DNA from: Progne subis subis | Taxonomy: Eukaryota; Chordata; Aves; Passeriformes; Hirundinidae | DNA length: 64,000 nucleotides | Assembly (NCBI GenBank): GCA_022316685.1 | Contig: JAKJHU010000536.1 | Coordinates: forward strand, 87,956 to 151,955 | Direction: 5' to 3' | Part shown: piece by piece, positions 53,451 to 64,000 of the stretch | How positions within the stretch are numbered: the first letter of the stretch is position 1 | How the letters are laid out: each line of letters opens with the position of its first letter | The notes under the pieces: model-generated | Database searches by the model: none | What the model saw: the letters and a program-made list of their open reading frames with translations, nothing else | Told to the model about the DNA's origin: nothing | Translations under genes and position numbers: made by a program

Positions 53451-55898
53451 ATGTGCGCGGCGGGGAGGCGCTGGGGCCGGCGGCAGCGAGCTCTGCTCTG
53501 CGCCGTCCTGCTGGCGGCGTGGGAGGCGGCGTGCGGGCAGCTGCGCTACTCGGTGCCCGAGGAGATGCCCAAGGGCTCCTTCGTGGGCGACGTGGCCAAG
53601 GACCTGGGCCTGCAGCTGCTGGAGCTCAACGATCGTGGAGTGCGCTTCCTGAACAAAGGTAGGACGCAGTATTTCACTCTGCATGAGAAGACGGGACATT
53701 TAGTGACGGCGGAGAGGATCGACAGAGAGCAGCTGTGCCGGCTGGTGGAGAAATGCGTGCTGCGCTGTGAGCTGATAGTGGAAGGACAGATGCAAGTTTA
53801 CCGAATCGAAGTGGAAATCGCGGACATTAACGACAACGCACCCAGCTTTCGACAGGCAGAAGCAGAGCTGAGAATGAGCGAGATGACAGCTCCGGGCTCG
53901 AGGTTTCCCCTGCCAGACGCTCACGACCCGGACTCTGGCCGGAATTCCCTGCAGAGCTACGAGCTGAGCGGTGACGAGCACTTCTCGCTGGCCGTGCAGG
54001 CGGGCCCCGGCGGCGATCAGCGTCCCGAGCTGGTGCTGGCCAAGGCGCTGGACCGGGAGGAGGCGGCGTTTCACGAGCTGGTGCTGAGGGCGAGCGACGG
54101 CGGCGATCCGGCACGGACGGGCACGGCTCGGATCCGTGTGACGGTGGTGGACGCGAACGACAACGCGCCCGTGTTCAGCCAGGCGGAGTACACGGTGCGT
54201 GTGCCCGAGGACGTGCCCGTGGGCTCTGTGCTCGTCACCGTCACGGCCACGGACGCCGACGAAGGTCTGAATGGTCACGTGAAATACAGCTTCCATAAAA
54301 TTTCAGACCGAGCCTCCGAACTTTTTTATCTCGACTCTGAGACAGGAGAAATAACTGTTAAAGACGACTTGGATTTCGAGGAAATCTCCTCCCACGAACT
54401 GGGGGTGAAGGCACATGACGGAGGAGAGCTTTTTGACACAACCAAAGTCGCGATCTCTGTGACAGATGTCAATGACAATGCACCCGAACTCACAGTATCA
54501 TCGGCCGTGAGTGAGATCTCCGAGGATGCTCCGCCGGGGACAGTTGTGGCCCTGTTACACGTGCAGGATGGTGACTCGGGAGCCAACGCTGCCGTGCGCT
54601 GTTCCCTCGAAAAGGACGTCCCGTTCCGGCTGGAGAAGTCCTTTGATGATTACTACCGCGTGGTGACAACGAGAGAGCTGGACCGAGAGCAGGTGTCGGA
54701 GTACAACGTGACGGTGCGGGCGGCGGACGGCGGGTCGCCGGCGCTGCAGAGCAGCGCGGTGCTGGCGCTGCGGGTGCTGGACGTGAACGACAACGCGCCG
54801 GTGTTCGCGGAGGAGCGCTACAGCGCGCGGCTGGCGGAGAACAACGCGGCGGGCGCGCTGGTGCTGAGGGTGCTGGCGACGGACGCGGACTGGGGGCAGA
54901 ACGCGCGCGTGCGGTACCGGCTGTGCGAGGGGCGGGTGCGGGGCGCGCCGCTGTCGTCGTACGTGTCGGTGCAGGCGGAGACGGGCGCGCTGTACGCGCT
55001 GCGCTCCCTGGACTACGAGCAGGTGCGCGAGCTGCAGCTGTGGGTGCTGGCGGAGGACGGCGGCGCGCCGGCGCTGAGCGGCAACGCGTCGGTGCGGCTG
55101 CTGATCGCGGACGAGAACGACAACGCGCCGCGGGTGCTGTACCCGCCGCCGGGCGCGGGCTCGGGCGGCGCGTGGTCGGGCGTGGAGCTGGCGCCGCGCG
55201 GGTCGGAGCCCGGCGCGCTGGTGGCCAAGGTGGTGGCGGTGGACGCGGACGCGGGGCAGAACGCGTGGCTGTCGTACGAGCTGGCCAAGGCCACGGAGCC
55301 GGGGCTGTTCCGCGTGGGGCTGCACAGCGGCGAGGTGCGCACGGCGCGCTCGCCGCTGGCCCGCGACGCGGCGCGCCACAGCCTGGTGGTGGTGGTGAAG
55401 GACCACGGGCGGCCGGCGCTGTCGGCCACGGCCACGCTCAGCGTGCTGCTGGCCGACAGCGTGGCCGAGCTGCTGGCCGAGCTGGGCGGCGCGGCCGAGG
55501 CGGCGGCGCCGGGCGAGCCGGCCGGCGGCCTGACGCGCTGGCTCGTGCTGGCCGTGGCCGCCGTCTCCTGCCTCTTCCTCGCCTTCCTGCTGCTGCTGCT
55601 GGCGCTGCGCCTGCGGCGCTGGCGCCGCCGCCAGCTGCTGCCGCCCGCCGCCGCCGCCGCCTTGCGCGGCGTGCCCGTCTCGCACTTCGTGGGCATCGAC
55701 GGCGTGCGCGCCTTCCTGCGCTCCTACTCGCACGACGTGTCGCTCACGGCCGACTCGCGCAAGAGCCACCTGCGCTTGTCCCGCGCCAGCTGCTGCGACA
55801 CCCTCCCGGCCCGGCCGCTGCCCGACGAGCCCGAGCCGCTGCTCGGGGACGAGGATTCTGCTGCCGGCGTTTGTCCCCCGGACCCCGCCTCAGTCCCG
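53451..55898 (+). CDS. PCDHGA: Protocadherin gamma A-type variable exon GA-4 (intact, 816 codons)
   Basis: Reference GA copy; open from ATG to CCG|GTGAGT. Signal peptide about residues 1-28, mature start [11 protein letters not shown]1 linker DINDN from 125 and a Cys96-x5-Cys102 pair; further linkers DANDN from 234, DVNDN from 339, DVNDN from 444 and DENDN from 554. Membrane helix about 697-721. Tail 722-816 with [11 protein letters not shown] and [12 protein letters not shown] (gamma-A) and an alpha-type end GVCPPDPASVP. The expected role is a homophilic recognition protein at the neuronal surface, joined by splicing to the common gamma constant exons. The EC1 linker reads EIADINDN where all other GAs have threonine or isoleucine before DINDN, a minor change. 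GA-1 is its near-twin. Confidence 0.96.
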
Positions 55899-57738
55899 GT
55901 GAGTTACATGCCGGAAGCTAAAATTTCGTTCAGCGCCGCTTTCGTTCGTCTCGCACGGGGTGACGGACGTATAAGCCAGTTTTGGAGGAGATAGAAGTGG
56001 GGCTGCTGCCTGGTGCATGTTTTTTTCGGGTCTTTGATTTTTTCTCTGCCGCCTGGTCTCTTCTCGTTTTGCCCCCTCACCCGTATAATATAGTTTTTCC
56101 CTCGGTCTTAGTTCTTTCGAATGGGATGTATTGCATTGTTAGCTAAGGGAATTTTGCATTATTAGCAGAATCTCATTTCTTCCCGACAGCACATATGTTT
56201 GAGTGGAATGAAATACTCTTGTATGGCGTGCTGCCCTCGTTTTTATTCCTCTCTGCAAGTATTAGTCAGCCTTTAGTTTTTCTCATGAGAAGCCAGTAAG
56301 AATTGTCTTTGCATTCATCTTTGTTTGGTCTTTGTGCGCTTTCTGGAGGAACGTGTGTATCTGTGTGTGAAGGGCCACTGGAGGAAACAGTAGAGAAACT
56401 TTGCTGATCCCATGTCTTTTAAATTATTTTTCCTAAGTACCGGATATGCCTTAGCTTGAAAATTTCTGTTATGGCAAGAGCTGTACTAGAGGAGAAGGGG
56501 ACAGTTTCCGGTTACAGAAGGCATGGTGAGGAGGGGGAGAATGCCCTTATGCAGATTTTCACCATCTTAGTCTCTCCGAGAGCACTGCTCCTTTTTGCCA
56601 TCCTCAAGTTTGAAACTTCTTCCCAGTTCTCTACTGAGCAAGCAGATGTATCCTGCACCTTCATCACAGAGATGTAGAGAGAGCTGTGTTAGGTCCATGG
56701 TGTGATGGTGTGTGCTGAAGAGAGCGGTCTAGGCCAGAAGGTGACTTCCATCTTTTCAACGAGGCTTGACTAGAAGATATTATTCCAGCTAAACTGGGAG
56801 CCCTGGGTGGTCTTTCCTGTGTATTTGCAGGTTGGTGTGATGTTTCTAATAGTTCCCGCTAAAGACTGAAATTATGTCTCTAGTCCAAGTGCCAAAATCT
56901 GGAAGAGTTGCTTCTGACCTCTCTTTTCTGCATGCTTTGTTGTTAAGAGCTAGAGGTAAAATGACTCTAAAGATGTCTTATTTTTGACATCACGGTGCTC
57001 AGAATGTGACTGGCCAAGCAGTGGGTTCATCAGGCTGCTTTCTTGTCGCCTCTTTCCTGTGAATGGCAGTTATTGGGCAGCAGCACACAGTGAGTGTCAA
57101 GGCCTGAGAGTAACGAATCTTCCAAGCTGCACAACATGCTGAGGTGGGATGATGGTGTCTTTGAGCTGCTACTCTGATGACTGGGTTTTTATCAGATGTG
57201 CGTATTGCTTAATCACTTCAGGACATTTTAAATTTCTTTGAAGCGTCATGATGAGCAAAGATATATCTTTGCATGCATGCATGTTGTGATTCTCATTCTC
57301 AGTGCAGAGAAGTTGTGTGTGCCGCTTTTCTCTCGTGGTGTCTCAAGAAGATAGAACAACTGAAACCATTTGCTCTGGTGTGATTAGAAATAATTGAAAT
57401 ATGGAAGGAAACTGTCAAAGTCCAGTTTGTCTTAGTTGTTATCTGAGTCCCACTGTAATGGTTGCATGCATTTCCCCCTTTTTTATTGTCCAGAGAAATT
57501 ACACTGGGAAACAGAGGTTTTGGTCTTTGGTGTGAGCTCCAGTGTGAACGTTCTTTTGACTGTTTACCAACTAGGTGCCCTGCTTGAGGACCTACTACCG
57601 AAATATTAAGGTTTGAAGCTTGCCGAGGGAGGCACCTCCCCTTCCTGGTAAATGTTCATAGCCAGATCACAGGGCATGTTACAGGCTGGTTTTCGTGGTG
57701 GTGTTGTTGTTTTCTTTTAATTTGGTTTTATTTTTTGG

Positions 57739-57776
57739 TGTTTGTTTGTTTGTTTTGTTTTGTTTTGTTTTGTTTT
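57739..57776. repeat. TTTG/TTTTG microsatellite (alpha spacer copy 2)
   Basis: Counterpart of 14280-14316. Confidence 0.8.
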
Positions 57777-60379
57777 TAGTTTTTGGGGTTTTTTTATGTG
57801 CATCTGGGAGTTTCATTCCATGTTCTTTCGATTTATGAGGGTCAGAGGACCCTATGTAATTTAGAAGGCCTGGAGATAAGAGTCCTGGGAGCTGTGTGTG
57901 TAGGTCTCTTAAAGACACAAGAAATATGGTTTGCCCTTTTCCCTGACCAGTGCCTGGTTGTAGGATTATGCAATGTGAGTTTGATCATCCCAGAATGTTT
58001 GGCTGGATGACAGAGTGTTCCACCCGTATGGGGAGCCCTGTGAGATTCTCCCTATGAGTTTGCATCTTTTCATCGATTCTTAGCTAACAGCTAGAGTGTG
58101 TACTTATAACGAATACCACAATGGAAGATTTGGGAAATCAAACACTTCACTTGCTACCTAATAAATACTGGAATAATGAAGCTACTCTGAGTGCCACAAT
58201 CTAGAGCTGTATGGGATGATGCCTTCCATTGTGCATGTGTTGATTTGTTGTGTTGCTTGATCTAATGAGCTGAAGATGGGCCTTTGTCTCTGAGAGTGTG
58301 GGAGATCACATCTGTTAGAGCTGTCTGACTGACCTCTATGTCCCTTCCATGTTTTCAGATCTAAAGAAAAAGACTTTCACAGATGCCTTTTCACTAAACA
58401 GCACTTTACGAAACACTCCTTCTTGTCCAGTTTTCATGGTGAGAAGTCAGTGGAAGATCAGTGAGAGACTGGCCTCAGAAGGAAAGGAAGGGATTGTACG
58501 CTCCACCGGGCTCAGTGTGCTTTCACAGCATTCCTGGTGCCAAGGCCTGTGTGACTTACAGAATCCCCCCTTTCCCGGTATCCCAAAAAGATACAGGCTT
58601 GGATGAAGTTGTCTGCAGGCATACCCACGAAAGTGCAAACATGCTTCAGAGATTCTGTGTCTAAGAACTGTTGCTTTTCCAGCTATATGTCCTTGTAAGA
58701 CGGTGATATGAAGTCTTGTCTTAGGTGTACTGAGCTTTCCCCAGCCTTGACCAACCTTCAGATGTTATTAATGGATCTTGCTCATAGGAAGTAACTGCTG
58801 GCGTTTTGTTAGTGTTTAAACTGTTTGTTTGTGAAGAATGCAGGGCATGGGATGGTAGTTTTGTTAGGAAATTCTGGTTTGGGGGCTTGAACATTTCCCA
58901 TTCCTTGAAATGAGTGGGATGTGCAGAGACGTTTATGTGTGTGGATCTGTGCTGTGATCCTTATTCTCCACAAGGAGAAGCTGTGTGGGAAACCTGTCTT
59001 TTGAATGTGTCTGTTGACCAAGTTGTCCCTGGTGGGTGATGTTTGGCACATTGAAGCTTTCTGTCTGCACAGAGACAAGGCGAATAAAAGAGTTTGCTGT
59101 GGTATAGTTTGAGCTGTCTAAAAGGTTGGTATAAACATTCAATTTTCACTATTTTTGTTCCCATATTTATGGTCCTGTGCACTTTTCTTGTTTTCCAAAT
59201 AAATTACTTGGAGAACCGTGCCTGTGGTCTTTGGTGCAAAGTCCCATGTGAGCCCCCTGCGTACCTGTTGCAAGGTAGATGGTGCTTCTTGTGTACCTAC
59301 TACAACTGACGGAGTGTGAAATGTTAAGCAGTGATTCTTAACTGAGGTTCCATGATTCTGTGTCTTTCCTATTCCTTCCTGGTTTCTTACGTTCTACAAG
59401 TAGGCCTTGGCTTGGCTGATAGTCCTTGAATGTAGAGATCTGCTCAGATTATGAGCCCTGGGAGGTGTTCTCATCCATTTTCCCTATGATGGTGTTCAGC
59501 TGCCAGCAGAAAGGCTTTGAACCACTTATATTTTCCTAGAATGTCACAAAATTATGTGATCTTTTGCTGGTGGCTGATGTACAGCCAAACGTTGGGTACG
59601 GCCTGTAGTAGAAGTTGTTAATTGAGAGCAAAGAAGGTGAGGGACTAGCTTGGAACCATGAAACGAGGTGGGTCCATGTGTTTTTGGATGAGCAGTGGTT
59701 TGGTTTCATGTCTGGTGCCAAGGCCTGTGCCATTTATGTTATGAGCCTGATTTCTGTGTTTTGAAAAGGCAATGGTAGTCATCTGACAATAAGGTATTAG
59801 AATGTGTGTACCTAGAACAACGAAGTCTGAGTACAATGGCTTGTGACTCTTGTGTGAATCCTCCTTTATCCACCTCCGTGTCCCTGGAACATTATGATAC
59901 ACGGTTTCTTCACCATTGTAATTACACTTCCTTTCAGGCCTTTGTTTCCTGGGAGGTCGTGGTTCATATTCCCTGTTTCTGGAGAAAAGGCATTTTGCAT
60001 TAGAAGATGTAAGTGTTGTTTTGCAGCAAAAACTCGTTTTAATCACCCAAACTAGGATTTTTGGTGTGAAGAAAATGAAGAAAAAGCTAAAAAGCAGTCT
60101 CTCATATTTTCTCATAGCATGGGAACCAGGCCCATTTGAAAGCGGCCCATTCAGAGAATTTTATTGGTAGGGAAGTTACCAGGCCACAGGTTGTGGAAAA
60201 ACAACACACGAGAGCTGATGATGAGTTAATAAAATGAAATTAGATGTGTACCATGCAATTTGTTTTGCTTCTACTCAAGAAATAAGTCTTGCCTTGCTTT
60301 TTGTTTTGAGCGTGACCTCAGGGTAGCTGATCTCTTGTGGAATGTCCCATCTGTTCCTGTTGTCCAAGTGCAGGTGGAG

Positions 60380-61280
60380 TGCAAAGTGTCATAGACAGTA
60401 TCTCAAGGCCCAGCTGGCAACTGCCAGTGTGTGGTGTCTTCAAAGGCCTGTACTTGGACCAATACATTCAGTATCTTTATCAGTGACCAGCTAATTGGAT
60501 TGAGAGTTCCCTCTACAGGTGTGCAGCTGACACCAAGCTAAGGAGTGCCATTGTTCAGTGGAAGGACGGGATGTCACCCCAGGGACCTTGGCAGCCTGGA
60601 GGAGTGGACTCATGTCAACCTCATTAAGTTCAACAAGGTCAAGTACAAAATCATGCACCCGGGTCTGGGCAACCCCCTTTTGACACAAACAGATTGAAAG
60701 CTGCCCTGTGGAGAAGGACGTGGGGTCCTGGTGGGTGACAGATGGGATATGAACTGGCAGTGAGCTCTTGCAGGCCAGGAAATCAATCATATTCTGCGCT
60801 GCATAACAAAGAGTGTGGGCAGCAGGACAAGAGAGGAGATTTTCTGTGTTCACAGTGCTTTTGTGAGACTGTTAGAGGATGTTCAGATAAGGACAACAAA
60901 AGTTGTCAAAGGGATGGAACATCTCTGCTGTGTAGATGGGCAGAGAGAAGTGCCTTTCACCCTCAGCCTGAGGTGAAAAGGTGCTGTGAAGAACTGATTG
61001 CAATGTTCACTATATCAAATGTGTGAAAGAAATATGGGGAGCGACTTGTTATAGGGCTCATCTTGATAGGATAAGGTCAATGGTTTGAAACTGGGAGAAG
61101 GTAGGGTCAGCCTGGTCATAGAGAAAACATGCTTTTTGATGAGCGTGATGAGACATAGGAACGCCTTGTCCAGAGAAGATATTGATGTACCATGTTTGAA
61201 AGGGTTCAGGTTCTCGATGGAAGGTGCTGTGAGAAAGCTGACTAGTGAGGTGTGGGGTCCATGACAAGATAGAAATGACA
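60380..61280 (+). mobile_element. Degenerate CR1 LINE fragment (alpha spacer copy 2)
   Basis: Counterpart of 16920-17825, about 43.46 kb away, with a few one-base indels (for example at about 60488 and 60553). Inactive. Confidence 0.72.
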
Positions 61281-61592
61281 TTTCCTACAATGTGTTTCTG
61301 GATATTATTGACTATTCCAACACAACTATTACTTTTGGGGTATTTTCCCAATTAATAAAACAATTCAAAATATACTCGAATGCTAAAGCGCTTTTAAAGT
61401 CTTCCTCAGCTATACTGTCGTTTCTTCTTTGAATAGTTGCACCTTCAATTTATTAAGAGTAGCAGACTTTCTTACTCTGCCACCAATATTTATTTCTGAT
61501 TGTTCACTGCGACAAAAGGAAATGACAAAAAGTACGGAAAATACCTTCTCAAATTTAATCACCTTTGGAGTCGCATAAAGAAGGAGCTTCTG

Positions 61593-61994
61593 CTGTTGGT
61601 GTTGGCCGCGGCGGAGAGAGGCCGGTGCCGGTGGCGCCCCGAGCCCCGCCCCAAGCCGGGCCCCGTTGAGCGCGGCCATCGGGCGGCTGCAGCGGCGTCG
61701 CGGCGCCTCCGGGTGCCGCTGTTGGCCGGCGCCGAGCGGCGCTGGAGCCGCGGCCGCCGCAGCGTCCTGCCCCCGCAGGCTGCTCGCTCGCCCGGCGCCG
61801 GCCACAGCGGCAGCGGCAGCGGCAGCGGCAGCGGCGGAGGGCGGCGCTGGGCGCGGAGCGGCGGCGTCCGAGGCGGCCCGAGCGGCCCGGCTGCGCGGCG
61901 GCGGCCCGAGCGCTGTGCGGCGAGAGCGGCCGCGAGGGAGGCAGGGCAGCGGCGGGAGCGGTGCGGGAGCGCGGCGAGCGCTGCGGGCCGGAGA
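61593..61994 (+). promoter_or_regulatory. GB-5 promoter and 5' UTR block
   Basis: Same as the block before GB-2, including the alpha-type upstream junction. GGCAGC run at about 61805-61835. Confidence 0.6.

Positions 61995-64000
<2,006 letters not shown>

Larger units (their letters stand above)
55899..61592. other. Alpha-type GA-to-GB spacer (copy 2)
   Basis: Near base-for-base copy of 12442-18135, with the TTTG microsatellite and forward CR1 remnant. No gene seen. Confidence 0.8.

Overview
The window is vertebrate nuclear DNA, most likely from a bird. It lies entirely inside the variable-exon part of the clustered protocadherin gamma locus (PCDHG). The assignment to a bird rests on several degenerate CR1 LINE fragments and on the very GC-rich exons set in AT-richer spacers; another sauropsid cannot be excluded and no species is called. 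All genes are on the + strand. Each is one large 5' exon of about 2.45 kb that encodes a signal peptide, six cadherin (EC) repeats, a transmembrane helix and a short cytoplasmic tail, and ends in a 5' splice site. The shared constant exons are not here and should lie to the right.

Two subfamilies alternate strictly. GB-type exons start at 4432, 18538, 33927, 47729 and 61995 (the last is cut by the window end). GA-type exons start at 9991, 24288, 37846 and 53451. Within the window they are called GB-1 to GB-5 and GA-1 to GA-4; these are local labels, not orthology. GB-2 and GA-4 are fully open from ATG to splice donor. The others carry 1-2 base indels. In GB-1, GB-3, GB-4, GB-5 and GA-3 these cluster, and around GB-1, GB-3 and GB-4 the clusters run from coding into flanking non-coding DNA. 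Sequence-consensus error is therefore at least as likely as pseudogenisation.

The spacers fall into families. GB-to-GA spacers 1, 2 and 4 share a reverse-oriented LTR-like element. The GB-3 to GA-3 spacer is short and unique. GA-to-GB spacers are of two types: alpha (after GA-1 and GA-4) and beta (before GB-1, after GA-2 and after GA-3). Alpha and beta are themselves old relatives that share a CR1 insertion at the same place. The first 20 kb and the last 20 kb are near-copies at an offset of about 43.3-43.5 kb, yet the EC2-EC4 parts of the matching GB exons differ clearly.

By homology with mammals, each neuron would choose a few of these promoters (CGCT/CSE-type boxes, CTCF/cohesin looping) and splice the chosen exon to the constant exons, giving cell-surface recognition proteins that dimerise in cis and bind homophilically in trans. 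What stands out is the mosaic, gene-converted structure of the exons. I found no unrelated or unknown gene system.
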